Positions 15,553-24,019 are shown, numbered from the stretch's first letter. The stretch is DNA of 64,000 bases from Streptomyces sp. CoH27 (GCF_020181035.1 NZ_JAIQYY010000002.1:295284-359283), one strand, 5' to 3'. The notes: generated by a model from the letters alone, not told the origin. Made by a program: numbers and translations.

Positions 15553-16127
15553 GCCGGGGGAGGACAGTGGGCATCGGCAGGGACATGCGCCGGCTGTGCG
15601 GCGAGCTGGTGGGCGGGCTGGCCCTGCCCGTGCCGGCGCCCGAGCAGGAGCTGTACCGCGCGCTGTGCGAGGCGATGAGCCGCCGCCGGGGCCGCCCGGT
15701 GCACTTCCGTACGGCCGTCTTCCCGCCCGGCACGGCGAGCGGGCTGTGGCTGGACCTGACCGACCGTGACATCGTCGTGGTGGAGGAACGGACCGCCCCC
15801 GGCCACCAGTTGGTGATCCTCGGCCACGAGCTGTGGCACATGCAGGCCGACCACCGCGGGCACCGGACCGACGGGGTCGGGGTCGCCACACGGCTGCTGG
15901 ACGACGACGACACCGACCAGGCGGCGCTTGAGGCCGCGGCGCGGCGGGTCGCGGCCCGGACCCGCTTCGACCTCGCCGAGGAGCGTCAGGCCGAGACCTT
16001 CGGCCTGCTGCTGGCCAGCAAGTGCCGTACGTGGCTGGCCGGTTCGGCCCTGCGCGGGGCGGGCCGGCGCGACGATGTGGCCGGTCGGATCGAGGCGTCG
16101 CTGGGCTATCCGGGGCCGCAGGGCTGA
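15549..16127 (+). CDS. ImmA/IrrE-family metallopeptidase-like protein
   Basis: The 192-residue product contains VILGHELWHMQADHRGH. Its HELWH (93-97) is the zinc-binding HExxH motif of the ImmA/IrrE family. The GTG at 15549 overlaps the XRE stop. A second GTG at 15567 follows GGGGGAGGA but is only about 2 nt from it, so the coupled start is preferred. Family members cleave a partner XRE repressor in response to a signal; the neighbouring XRE protein is the obvious substrate. The toxin annotation often attached to such pairs has no support here. Confidence 0.85.
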   Translation: MSRGRTVGIGRDMRRLCGELVGGLALPVPAPEQELYRALCEAMSRRRGRPVHFRTAVFPPGTASGLWLDLTDRDIVVVEERTAPGHQLVILGHELWHMQADHRGHRTDGVGVATRLLDDDDTDQAALEAAARRVAARTRFDLAEERQAETFGLLLASKCRTWLAGSALRGAGRRDDVAGRIEASLGYPGPQG

Positions 16128-16304
16128 GCCTTTCGCGGCGCGGCGCGCGTGGTGCTGCGTCCAGGGGATTTCCGGGGTCCGGCCTGCGCTGAGCGGGCGA
16201 GACCGGAGCCGAGCCGGACGGCGTTGTCAGTGGTGGGCGGCAAGCTGGAGAGGTGCCCCCGCCGCGGGGCTCGACCGTGATGCCTACTCGGGGAGAGCCG
16301 ACCG

Positions 16305-16532
16305 ATGCCCACCGCCGTACTGACCGACCGCGAGCGCACCGCCGTACAGGCCTACCTGCGGCTGCTGCACACCGTGCGCGCCGTCTTCGACGGGCCGCCG
16401 GACGACGCCCGGCCCGCCGTGGTGCCGCCCGCCGTGCTGGCCGAGGCGGAGCAGGCCCTGGCGCGGGCGGGTCTCGCGGGCAACGAGGCGGAGTTCTTCC
16501 GCCTGCTGCGGGAATGGTGCCCGACCGCCTGA
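16305..16532 (+). CDS. Small conserved-looking hypothetical protein, 75 aa
   Basis: The ATG has GGGGAGAG about 9 nt upstream and the frame has strong GC3 bias. The product is helical and acidic to neutral, with LTDRERTAVQAYLRLLHTVR, a Pro-rich stretch and a C-terminal helix ending EFFRLLREWCPTA. It has no transmembrane segment or signal. It lies 177 bp after the ImmA gene and is convergent with the phosphopantetheinyl transferase, with a hairpin at its stop. I do not recognise a family. Confidence 0.6.
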   Translation: MPTAVLTDRERTAVQAYLRLLHTVRAVFDGPPDDARPAVVPPAVLAEAEQALARAGLAGNEAEFFRLLREWCPTA

Positions 16533-16560
16533 CCGGCCGGCCGTGCCGGACGGCCCGGTC
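16531..16560. terminator. Bulged hairpin between convergent genes
   Basis: GACCGG (16531-16536) pairs with CCGGTC (16555-16560). After a bulge, CCGT (16541-16544) pairs with ACGG (16550-16553). The 75-aa ORF's stop codon overlaps its start, and the phosphopantetheinyl transferase stop lies 13 bp beyond it. Confidence 0.6.
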
Positions 16561-16572
16561 CGTCGGCGGGTC

Positions 16573-17253
16573 TCACCCGTGCGGTACGACCACGGAGGTG
16601 GCGACCAGCCCGTCGTGTACGGCCCACCGGCCGTCGAAGACCTGGAGCCTGCGGCCCGCGACCTGAGGGCCGGGGACGAGAAGTTCGGCGCGCAGGGTGC
16701 CGTGCGCCGTGCCGTCCGGGCCCGGGTGCAGGGTGATGTCGGCCTCGGAGAAGTCCAGCCAGGTGCGGGTGAGCGGGAACCACGCCTTGTAGACGGACTC
16801 CTTGGCGCTGAACAGGATCCGGTCCCAGTGCACGTCGGGCCGCCGTGCGGCGAGCCGGGCGAGCCGGACGGACTCGGTCGGCAGGCAGACCGTCTTGCCG
16901 ACGCCCTCCGGCAGCGGCCCGTGCGGCTCGGCGTCGATACCGAGGGAGAGCAGGTCGCTCGCGCGGGCGAGGACGGCGGCGCAGTAGCCGTCGCAGTGGG
17001 TCATGCTGCCGATCAGGCCGGCCGGCCAGACCGGCGCACCCCGCTCGCCGCTGACGACGGGCTGCGCGGGCACGCCGAGCTTCTCCATGGCGCGCCGGGC
17101 GCAGCCGCGGACGGCGGCGAACTCACGGCGGCGCTTGGTCACCGCGCGCTCGACGAGGGGTTCCTCCTCGGGAAAGAGCGGGGCGTCCCACAGCGGGTCG
17201 TCACGGTGTGCCTCCACGACCACGACCGACTCCGGGAGCAGCTCCTCGATCAC
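16573..17253 (-). CDS. Sfp-type 4'-phosphopantetheinyl transferase
   Basis: The GTG-started, 226-residue enzyme transfers phosphopantetheine from CoA to carrier-protein serines. Three family motifs are clear: SMTHCDG (83-89), GIDAEP (105-110) with the Mg-binding Asp/Glu, and FSAKESVYKAW (148-158) with the WxxKEA-type Lys-Glu pair. Length fits the EntD/NpuA-like branch used for PKS and NRPS carriers. GGAGG lies 9 nt before the GTG, inside the upstream metallophosphoesterase gene, which it overlaps by 53 bp. No carrier-protein, PKS or NRPS gene is in the window, so it probably acts in trans. Confidence 0.95.
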   Translation of the reverse strand: MIEELLPESVVVVEAHRDDPLWDAPLFPEEEPLVERAVTKRRREFAAVRGCARRAMEKLGVPAQPVVSGERGAPVWPAGLIGSMTHCDGYCAAVLARASDLLSLGIDAEPHGPLPEGVGKTVCLPTESVRLARLAARRPDVHWDRILFSAKESVYKAWFPLTRTWLDFSEADITLHPGPDGTAHGTLRAELLVPGPQVAGRRLQVFDGRWAVHDGLVATSVVVPHG

Positions 17254-18106
17254 CGGTTTCGACCTCCATCGGCAGGATACGGCGCAGCCGGCCCGGCGGC
17301 TCCGGACGCTTGCGCCACTCTCGGGGGTAGCCCACGGACACCTCCACGAAGCGGACTCCGTCGTGCCAGGTGGTGCGCGGGATGTGCAGATGGCCGTAGA
17401 CCATCGTGGCGACGGGGAACCGGCGGTGCCAGTCGGCGGTCAGCGTGGTCCCGCACCACATGGCGAACTCGGGATGCCACAGCACGTCGGTGGGGTGCCG
17501 GTGCAGCGGATAGTGGTTGACCGGTACGACGGGCAGGCCGGCGGGGAGCGCGGCGAGCCGGCGCTCGGTCTCGGCGACCCGGGCCCGGCACCAGGCGTCC
17601 CGGGTCGGATAGGGGTCGGGGTGCAGCAGGTACTCGTCGCTGCAGACGATGCCCGTGCTCTCCGCGTAGGCCAGGCCCTCGGCCTTGGTGGCGCAGCCGG
17701 CCGGCAGGAACGAGTAGTCGTAGCCGAGGAACAGCGGGGCGACGGCGACCGGACCGCCCGGGCCCTCCCACACCGGGTAGGGGTCCTCGGGAGTGACGAC
17801 ACCGAGCTCCCGGCACACCTCGACCAGGTGCTCGTAGCGGGCGACGCCGCGCAGGGTGACGGTGTCCTTCGGGTGGGTCCACAGGTCGTGGTTGCCCGGT
17901 GCCCACAGCACCTTGCGGAACCGGCCGGCGAGCGTGGCGAGGGTCCAGCGGATGTCGGCGACGGTCTCGGCGATGTCGCCGGCCACGATCAGCCAGTCGT
18001 CGGCGCTCGCCGGACGCATGTGCTCGACCAGGGCGCGGTTGTCCGGGTAGCTGATGTGCAGGTCGCTGATGGCCAGCAGCTGTCCGGCCCCGGCCGTCGA
18101 CTCCAC
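17201..18106 (-). CDS. Calcineurin-like metallophosphoesterase
   Basis: The 301-residue protein carries the metallophosphoesterase signature in order: ISDLHIS near residue 13, VAGDIAE, APGNHDLW, PVNHYPLH and VYGHLHIPR. These provide the ligands of a di-metal centre. The GTG at 18106 is preferred because GGAAAGGGG lies just upstream; an ATG at 18127 has no ribosome site. Its 3' end overlaps the phosphopantetheinyl transferase gene, so the two are translated together. It could hydrolyse CoA or phosphopantetheine-related phosphoesters, but that is inference from linkage; the family's substrates are very diverse. No signal peptide is present. Confidence 0.9.
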   Translation of the reverse strand: MESTAGAGQLLAISDLHISYPDNRALVEHMRPASADDWLIVAGDIAETVADIRWTLATLAGRFRKVLWAPGNHDLWTHPKDTVTLRGVARYEHLVEVCRELGVVTPEDPYPVWEGPGGPVAVAPLFLGYDYSFLPAGCATKAEGLAYAESTGIVCSDEYLLHPDPYPTRDAWCRARVAETERRLAALPAGLPVVPVNHYPLHRHPTDVLWHPEFAMWCGTTLTADWHRRFPVATMVYGHLHIPRTTWHDGVRFVEVSVGYPREWRKRPEPPGRLRRILPMEVETGDRGAAPGVGRGRGGTP

Positions 18107-18112
18107 CCCGTG

Positions 18113-18121
18113 CCCCTTTCC
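18113..18121 (-). promoter_or_regulatory. Ribosome site fixing the metallophosphoesterase start
   Basis: On the minus strand, GGAAAGGGG lies 6 nt before the GTG at 18106 and inside the longer alternative ORF, which favours the shorter 301-aa product. Confidence 0.6.
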
Positions 18122-18239
18122 GATCATCGTCGCCTGGACCACAAGAGCACATTCCCCGATCCGGGACAAGAGGATCCCCGGCCGACAGGCCCCGCGAATC
18201 CGTAACACCCGCGTTGCACGCGCGGGCTCTTGAAAGCCG

Positions 18240-18296
18240 TATGATCGCCCCAACACCGATGCCCCAACCTCCCTTCTGACAGGGGCTGTTCGGTGT
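18240..18296 (+). promoter_or_regulatory. Promoter -10 and 5'-leader stem-loop of ATP-grasp gene
   Basis: TATGAT at 18240-18245 is a good -10 element; TTGCAC at 18214-18219 is a poorly spaced (20 bp) -35. A stem follows directly: ACACCGA (18253-18259) pairs with TCGGTGT (18290-18296), and inside it GCCCC (18261-18265) pairs with GGGGC (18282-18286). The transcript would begin almost at the stem, 110 nt ahead of the coding start. Confidence 0.45.
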
Positions 18297-18364
18297 CCCT
18301 TCCTTCTTCCTGCCCGGGCACGGGCCGCTGCGCCCTGCCCGAAAACCCCCGAAAGGCGGCCTGC

Positions 18365-19483
18365 ATGCTCTCTCGCGTACGCGTCTGGCTCAACCGCACG
18401 TACGCGGAGAACGTCTTCTTCATGGAACAGCTGCGGAGAAATCCCAGCGACCGCGCCGTGGAGATCCATGCGACGCACGCCGACCCCGACTCCCCCGTGC
18501 TGGCCGCCGCCGACACCGCCGACCTGGAGCCGGACGGCCTGTCCCCGGCCGGTTACGTCGAGTACGCCCTCGACCAGTGCGCCCGGCGCGGCATCGACGT
18601 CTTCGTGCCCCGGCTGCACCAGGCGGCGATCGTGGCACACCGCGCCGAGTTCGCGGCGGCCGGTACGGCGCTGCTGGCGCCGACGCCCGAGGCGGTGGCC
18701 GTGTTCGAGGACAAGGCGACCGCGTACGAGGCGGTCCGCTCGGTGGGCGTCCCGGTGCCGCCGTGGTGGCGGGTGCGCACGGCGGACGAACTCCTCGCCG
18801 CTGTGGAGGAGTTGGAGAAGGCCGGGCACAAGGCGTGCTTCAAGCCGGCCGCCGGTGCGGGCGGGGTCGGCTTCCGTGTGATCACCCGCGCCCCGTTCTC
18901 GCTGGCTCATCTCGCAGGCTTCCCCGGCCCGTACGTGCAGCTGGACCTGGTCCTCGATGCGCTGCGGCGGGCGGAGGACCCGGTGGACTGGCTGGTGATG
19001 CCGCGCCTGGAGCAGCCCGAGGTGTCCGTCGACGTCCTCGCCGGTCCGGACAACCGGGTGCGGCTCGCGGTGGGCCGGACGAAGAACGGCCGCCGGCGGG
19101 GTTTCACCCTGGACGAGCGCTGGCTGGCCCCGGCCCGGCTGATCGCGGAGGGCTTCGGGCTGCACTATCTGTCCAACATCCAGTTCCGCATGTACGGCGA
19201 CGAGCCGGTGCTGCTGGATGTCAACACCCGGCCGGCCGGGGGGCTGCACCAGCTGTCGCTGTGCGGGATCAACGCCCCCTGGGCCGCCGTGCAGCTGGCC
19301 CTCGGCGAGGACCCCGGGGTGGTGGAGCCGCCGTTCCTGGGACAGGACTACACGGTGGTGTCGGGGCCCCGGCCGCTGCTGCCCACGGCGTTTCCGCGGC
19401 AGCGGGAGGCCGAGGTTCCGCTGCCGGTGGCGGCGATGCCGGCACCCGTGCAGGCGGCTTCGGCGGAGGTCCTGCCGCTTTAG
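18365..19483 (+). CDS. ATP-grasp-family protein
   Basis: The 372-residue protein has an ATP-grasp layout. An N-terminal domain (DVFVPRLHQAAIVAHR) is followed by the central ATP-binding segments (EDKATAYEAVRSVGVPVPPWW; GHKACFKPAAGAGGVGF) and the metal-binding end LLDVNTRPAGGLHQL. Such enzymes activate a carboxylate as acyl-phosphate and join it to an amine or thiol. The ATG follows GAAAGGCGG. A promoter-like -10 and a stem-loop lie in its leader. It resembles ATP-grasp proteins of unknown substrate rather than a primary-metabolism ligase. The neighbouring phosphopantetheinyl transferase on the other strand hints at a shared pathway, but that is weak. Confidence 0.85.
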   Translation: MLSRVRVWLNRTYAENVFFMEQLRRNPSDRAVEIHATHADPDSPVLAAADTADLEPDGLSPAGYVEYALDQCARRGIDVFVPRLHQAAIVAHRAEFAAAGTALLAPTPEAVAVFEDKATAYEAVRSVGVPVPPWWRVRTADELLAAVEELEKAGHKACFKPAAGAGGVGFRVITRAPFSLAHLAGFPGPYVQLDLVLDALRRAEDPVDWLVMPRLEQPEVSVDVLAGPDNRVRLAVGRTKNGRRRGFTLDERWLAPARLIAEGFGLHYLSNIQFRMYGDEPVLLDVNTRPAGGLHQLSLCGINAPWAAVQLALGEDPGVVEPPFLGQDYTVVSGPRPLLPTAFPRQREAEVPLPVAAMPAPVQAASAEVLPL

Positions 19484-19543
19484 GACGTACGCCGGGTGCG
19501 GGTTCGTTGCGGCTTGCCGCGCCCACGCGGCGCAGCCGCGGAT

Positions 19544-19584
19544 CGACACAGCCCCGCGCCCCTTGGGGGCACGGGGCTGTGTCG
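19544..19584. terminator. Hairpin terminator between convergent genes
   Basis: Perfect 13-bp arms CGACACAGCCCCG (19544-19556) and CGGGGCTGTGTCG (19572-19584) enclose a loop with extra GCCCC/GGGGC pairing. It lies between the ATP-grasp and GH38 genes, 4 bp before the latter's 3' end. Confidence 0.88.
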
Positions 19585-19588
19585 TGTC

Positions 19589-22500
19589 TCAGCGCGCCAC
19601 CGCCAGCCGCAGCGTGCACACCTCGAACGGCCGGAGCCGCACCGGCACGGCGTTCCCGTCCGTCCGGGCCGGTTCGAGCGGGCGTTCCAGCAGGTCGGTG
19701 ATCTCGGCCCCGGCCAGCGGGAACCCGGTGCGCAGGACACCGCTCGCGCGGCCGCCCCGGGACTCGTACAGCCGGACCACCACATCGCCGGATCCGTCGT
19801 CGGCGAGCTTGACCGCCTCCACGGTCACGCCCTCGCCCTCGGCGGAGACGACCGGCTCGGGCTCGCCCGCCGAATCGGCCACCCGCAGCGGGAGGTTGAG
19901 GGCGTAGCCCTCGGCGACCGCGTCCTCGATGCTCGCGCCGGGCAGCAGGGCGTAGGTGAAGCGGTGGCGGCCCTGGTCGGCCTCGGGGTCGGGGATCCGC
20001 GGGGCGCGGACCAGGCTGAGGCCGACCCTGGTGGTCGTACCCCCGTCCTCGCGGACCGTGCGGGTGACGTCGTGGCCGTAGGTGGAGTCGTTGATCACCG
20101 CGACCCCGTAACCGGGTTCGGCGATGTGCACCCAGCGGTGGCCGGAGACCTCGAAGCGGGCCGCCTCCCAGGTGGTGTTGGTGTGGGTGGGCCGCTGGAT
20201 GTGGCCGAACTGGATCTCGGCCGAGGAGTGCGCGGCGCGCACGTCGACCGGGAAGCCCGCCTTGAGGATCTTCTCCGTCTCGTGCCAGTCGATGTCCGTC
20301 TCGAAGTCGACGCGGGCGCTGCCCGCGCGGACGGTGATCGTCTGGGTGATCCGGGAGCCCTTGCCGAAGGAGCGGACCACGCGGATCGCGCCGACGAGCG
20401 GGGTGTCCTCGACCACGGTGACCGAGTCCGGCTCCAGCAGGTCGGTGTAGCGGTTGCGGTAGTGCTCGTCGATGTCCCAGGCGTCCCAGTAGTTCGGCAG
20501 GTCCGTGTGGAGACGGAGGAGGTTGCCGGGACCGGCGAGGACTTCGCGGCCCGCGCGCAGATCGAATACAGAAGACAGTGTTCCGTCGTCTGTCACCTGT
20601 ACACGGACGATCCCATTTTCCATGCACCGCCCGCCGCTCACCGTCACCGGGTGCGGGGGCTCGGCCGGGTCGAGGGGCGCGGAGCCGTTCGCGGGCACCC
20701 GGACGTACACCGGTGCGCCCTCGGGGGTGCGGACCACCTCGGCGCGGTCCCGGGGGCTCGTGTTGAACACGCGGGGCGCACCGGTGCCCAGGGCGGCGAT
20801 CGCCTCGCCGGTGAGCGCCGTCAGCTCCCCGGCCACGCGGGCGTACTCGGCCTCGGCCTCGCGGTGCACCCAGGCGATGGAGGAGCCGGGCAGGATGTCG
20901 TGGAACTGGTGCAGCAGGACCGTCTTCCACAGCCGGTCGAGCTTCTCGTACGGGTAGGCGTAGCCCGGCGCGTGCAGGGCTGCCGTGGTGGCCCACAGCT
21001 CGGCCTCGCGCAGCAGGTGTTCGCTGCGCCGGTTGCCCTGCTTGGTGCGGGCCTGGGTGGTGTACGTGGCACGGTGCAGCTCCAGGTACAGCTCGCCCAC
21101 CCACACCGGGGCGTTCGGGTACTCGGCCCGGGCCTTGGCGAAGAACGCGTCCGGGTGCTCGATCTCGACCTTCGCCGAGCCCTCCAGGTCCTTCAGACGG
21201 CGGGCGCGTTCCATGATCTCGCGGGTGGGGCCGCCGCCGCCGTCGCCCCAGCCGAAGGGGGCGAGGGAGCGGGTGGCGCCGCCCTTCTCGGCGTAGTTGC
21301 GTACGGCCCGGGACATCTCCTCGCCGCTGAAGCGGGCGTTGTAGGTGTCGATGGGCGGGAAGTGGGTGAAGATCCGGGTGCCGTCGATGCCCTCCCACCA
21401 GAAGGTGTGGTGGGGGAAGGTGTTGGTCTGGTTCCAGGAGATCTTCTGGGTGAGGAACCAGTCGTTGCCGGCGAGCTTGGCCAGCTGCGGGTAGGCCGCG
21501 GTGTAGCCGAAGGAGTCAGGCAGCCAGACGCCCTTGGTCTCGATGCCGAAGTGGTCCATGAAGAACCGCTTGCCGTGGATCAGCTGGCGGGCGAGTGCCT
21601 CGCCGCCGGGCAGGTTGCCGTCGGCCTCCACCCACATGCCGCCGACCGGCGCCCACTGGCCCTTGGCCACGGACTTCTTGATCCGCTCCCATACGTGCGG
21701 GTAGTTGTCGCGGACCCACTCGTACTGCTGGGCCTGGGAGCAGGCGAAGACGAACTCCTCGTACTCGTCGGCGAGCGCGGTGACGTTGGAGAAGGTCCGG
21801 GACGTCTTGCGCTTGGTCTCGCGGATCGGCCACAGCCAGGCGGAGTCGATGTGCGCGTGGCCGACGCCGGAGACGATGTGCGCGCTGGCGTGGGCGGGTT
21901 TGGCCAGGACCGGGCGCAGGGCCTCGCGTACGGCGGTCGCCGAGCCGGGGACGTCGTCCAGGTCGAGCAGGTCCATGGCCCGGTCGAGGGCGTGGGTGAT
22001 CTCGTGCCGGCGCGGGTCGTGCTCGCCGAGCTCCCGCATCAGTTCGCGCAGCACCTGGAGGTCGAGGTCGAGGTGCCAGACCTCCTCGTCGAGGACGGCG
22101 AGATCGGCACGCCGGAATGTATACAGTGGACGGTCGCCTGCCGTCCGTACATCGCCGAGCGGAGTCGGTGCCACGAATTCGTTCGCGAGGATGTCGGGGT
22201 TGGAGGCGGCCTCGACCAGGTAGTCGATGACCTCGCCTCCGGTCGCCGGGTTGGCGATCGGCACGTACTGGTTGAGCGGGTTGACCGCCTTCAGCGGGGT
22301 GCCGTCGGTGCGGTGGACGAGCGCCTCGGCCTGGTTGCCGGGCCAGTCGCCGGTGAAGCCGAGGTCGATGACGGCCTCGACGCGCCGGCCCGCCCACTCG
22401 GCCGGCACCCGGCCGTTCATCCGGAACCAGGTCGTGCCCCAGGGCGGACCCCATGGGGTGTCCATGGCGAACGGCGCGTAGGGGGCGGCCGCGGCCTCCT

Positions 22501-22636
22501 CGAAGGAGACCGGCTCCCCGGGCGCCTGCCAGGCCGCCACCTCCAGGGGGACGCTGGCCGCGTAGATCGCGGGCTTGATGCGCTGGTCGTGGAGGCGTGC
22601 GACACGCTCCTCGATGCGGCGGCGTTCGTCGTGCAT
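19589..22636 (-). CDS. GH38 alpha-mannosidase
   Basis: The 1015-residue cytoplasmic enzyme (no signal peptide) has the GH38 catalytic core. GHAHIDSAWLWP (259-270) supplies zinc ligands His262 and Asp264, and WLPDSFGY (371-378) contains the likely nucleophile Asp374. A later HQFHDILPGSS provides another zinc-site histidine. The N-terminal beta-domain and C-terminal sandwich are of normal length. It hydrolyses terminal alpha-mannosides from imported oligosaccharides. It lies downstream of DeoR and GH4 genes on the same strand, but a palindromic operator in the 45-bp gap suggests extra local control. Two short AT-rich codon patches are present (about 20560-20640 and 22105-22150). Confidence 0.96.
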   Translation of the reverse strand: MHDERRRIEERVARLHDQRIKPAIYAASVPLEVAAWQAPGEPVSFEEAAAAPYAPFAMDTPWGPPWGTTWFRMNGRVPAEWAGRRVEAVIDLGFTGDWPGNQAEALVHRTDGTPLKAVNPLNQYVPIANPATGGEVIDYLVEAASNPDILANEFVAPTPLGDVRTAGDRPLYTFRRADLAVLDEEVWHLDLDLQVLRELMRELGEHDPRRHEITHALDRAMDLLDLDDVPGSATAVREALRPVLAKPAHASAHIVSGVGHAHIDSAWLWPIRETKRKTSRTFSNVTALADEYEEFVFACSQAQQYEWVRDNYPHVWERIKKSVAKGQWAPVGGMWVEADGNLPGGEALARQLIHGKRFFMDHFGIETKGVWLPDSFGYTAAYPQLAKLAGNDWFLTQKISWNQTNTFPHHTFWWEGIDGTRIFTHFPPIDTYNARFSGEEMSRAVRNYAEKGGATRSLAPFGWGDGGGGPTREIMERARRLKDLEGSAKVEIEHPDAFFAKARAEYPNAPVWVGELYLELHRATYTTQARTKQGNRRSEHLLREAELWATTAALHAPGYAYPYEKLDRLWKTVLLHQFHDILPGSSIAWVHREAEAEYARVAGELTALTGEAIAALGTGAPRVFNTSPRDRAEVVRTPEGAPVYVRVPANGSAPLDPAEPPHPVTVSGGRCMENGIVRVQVTDDGTLSSVFDLRAGREVLAGPGNLLRLHTDLPNYWDAWDIDEHYRNRYTDLLEPDSVTVVEDTPLVGAIRVVRSFGKGSRITQTITVRAGSARVDFETDIDWHETEKILKAGFPVDVRAAHSSAEIQFGHIQRPTHTNTTWEAARFEVSGHRWVHIAEPGYGVAVINDSTYGHDVTRTVREDGGTTTRVGLSLVRAPRIPDPEADQGRHRFTYALLPGASIEDAVAEGYALNLPLRVADSAGEPEPVVSAEGEGVTVEAVKLADDGSGDVVVRLYESRGGRASGVLRTGFPLAGAEITDLLERPLEPARTDGNAVPVRLRPFEVCTLRLAVAR

Positions 22637-22659
22637 GGGAAGTCTCCAGAAGAGAGTGA

Positions 22660-22671
22660 GAAAGCGCTTTC
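22660..22671. promoter_or_regulatory. LacI-type palindromic operator before GH38
   Basis: GAAAGCGCTTTC is a perfect 12-bp palindrome with the central GCGC typical of LacI-family operators. It lies 24 bp upstream of the GH38 start and 11 bp from the 22682 end of the GH4 gene. No LacI-family gene is in the window. Confidence 0.6.
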
Positions 22672-22681
22672 CGACCGCTGA

Positions 22682-24019
22682 CTACTTTAGATAGGCCAGA
22701 CCGGGATGGACCTCGGTGTACCCGTCGACCAGCCGGCGGGCCACGTTCACCGAGTCGACCAGCGGATGCAGCGCGAACGCCTTGACGGCCGTCGCACGCG
22801 AACCGGACTCGGCGGCCGCGAGCACCTCGCGCTCGACGGCCTTGACCGAGCAGACGAGGCCGGTGGCGTGGCCGGGCAGCGGGTCGACGGCGACCGGGTG
22901 GGCGCCGTTGGCGTCGATCAGGCAGGGGACCTCGATGACAGCCTCCGTGTCGAGCACCGAGAGGGTGCCGCGGTTACGGACGTTGAGGATCAGGGTGGTG
23001 CGCTCGTCGCGGGCGATGGCCCGCATCAGCGCCAGAGCGACCTTCTCGTAGCCGCCGGAGAGGTCGTCGGCGTCGCGTTCGCCGGCGCCGGCCGTCTCCC
23101 GGTTCTCGGCCATGTAGGTCGCCTCGCGCTCGGCGCGGGTACGGTCCCAGGCCTCCAGAGCGTTCGCACCCGGGTCCCTGACCTCCTCGTAGAAATGCGC
23201 CTGCTGGTCGCGCAGGAAGGCGCCGCGGGTCTTCTCGGCCTGCTGGTAGGCGCGGACCGCCTCGCGGTTGAAGTAGTAGTAGTGCAGGTATTCGTTGGGA
23301 ATGGCACCGAGGGACCGGAGCCAGTCGACGCCGAAGAGCTTGCCCTCCTCGAAGGAGCCGAGCAGGTCCGGGTCGGCGAGCAGGCGCGGGAGTTCGTCGC
23401 GGCCCGCGATGCGCAGGCCGCGCACCCAGCCGAGGTGGTTGAGGCCGACGTAGTCGATCCAGGCCTCCTTCGGATCGGCGCCGAGAACCCGGGCGATACG
23501 GCGGCCGAGGCCGACCGGGGAGTCGCAGATGCCGATGACGCGGTCGCCGAGGTGGCGGGACATGGCTTCGGTGACCAGTCCGGCGGGGTTGGTGAAGTTG
23601 ATGACCCAGGCGTCGGGGGCTAGGCGGGCCACCCGCTGGGCGATGTCGACGGCGACGGGGACGGTGCGCAGACCGTAGGCGATGCCCCCCGCGCCGACCG
23701 TCTCCTGGCCGAGGACGCCCTGCGCCAGCGCGACCCGCTCGTCGTCGGCGCGGCCCTCCAGGCCCCCGACCCTGATCGCCGAGAAGACGAAGTCGGCACC
23801 ACGCAGGGCCTCGTCGAGGTCGGTGGTGGCGGTCACGGTGGGGGCGTCGGCGACGGTCGACGCCTGTTCAGCCAGTACACGGGCGACTGCATGCAGTCGA
23901 CTGTCGTCGAGATCGTGCAGCACGACCTCGGTGACCCGCCCCTCGCCGCGGTCCGTCAGCAGTGCCCCGTACACGAGCGGCACCCGGAACCCGCCGCCGC
24001 CCAGAATCGTCAGTTTCAC
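22682..24019 (-). CDS. GH4 NAD- and metal-dependent glycosidase
   Basis: The GTG-started, 445-residue protein belongs to GH4. This family needs NAD+ and Mn2+ and uses redox-elimination chemistry. Visible features are the dinucleotide-binding LGGGGFRVPL (6-14), VGAGGIAYGLRTVP (108-121), NFTNPAG (141-147), and Cys165 (GICDSPVG) and His195 (LNHLGW) as metal ligands. Closest in pattern are 6-phospho-beta-glucosidases, which act on phosphorylated disaccharides. The start overlaps the DeoR stop as GTGA. No PTS component is nearby, so if the enzyme needs a phosphorylated sugar, the phosphate must come from elsewhere, such as the substrate or the divergent kinase. Some GH4 members act on unphosphorylated substrates. 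Confidence 0.92.
   Translation of the reverse strand: MKLTILGGGGFRVPLVYGALLTDRGEGRVTEVVLHDLDDSRLHAVARVLAEQASTVADAPTVTATTDLDEALRGADFVFSAIRVGGLEGRADDERVALAQGVLGQETVGAGGIAYGLRTVPVAVDIAQRVARLAPDAWVINFTNPAGLVTEAMSRHLGDRVIGICDSPVGLGRRIARVLGADPKEAWIDYVGLNHLGWVRGLRIAGRDELPRLLADPDLLGSFEEGKLFGVDWLRSLGAIPNEYLHYYYFNREAVRAYQQAEKTRGAFLRDQQAHFYEEVRDPGANALEAWDRTRAEREATYMAENRETAGAGERDADDLSGGYEKVALALMRAIARDERTTLILNVRNRGTLSVLDTEAVIEVPCLIDANGAHPVAVDPLPGHATGLVCSVKAVEREVLAAAESGSRATAVKAFALHPLVDSVNVARRLVDGYTEVHPGLAYLK

Noticed and set aside
14896..16127. Toxin-antitoxin system
   Set aside because: The XRE/ImmA pair is more often a repressor-protease switch; no toxin domain is visible.
16573..19483. Part of a PKS/NRPS gene cluster
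   Set aside because: A phosphopantetheinyl transferase and an ATP-grasp gene are present, but no carrier, synthase, condensation or tailoring genes are nearby.
19496..22681. A 1061-codon plus-strand ORF opposite GH38
   Set aside because: It is the high-GC mirror of the GH38 gene: no domain, no ribosome site, and the opposite strand has clear GH38 motifs.
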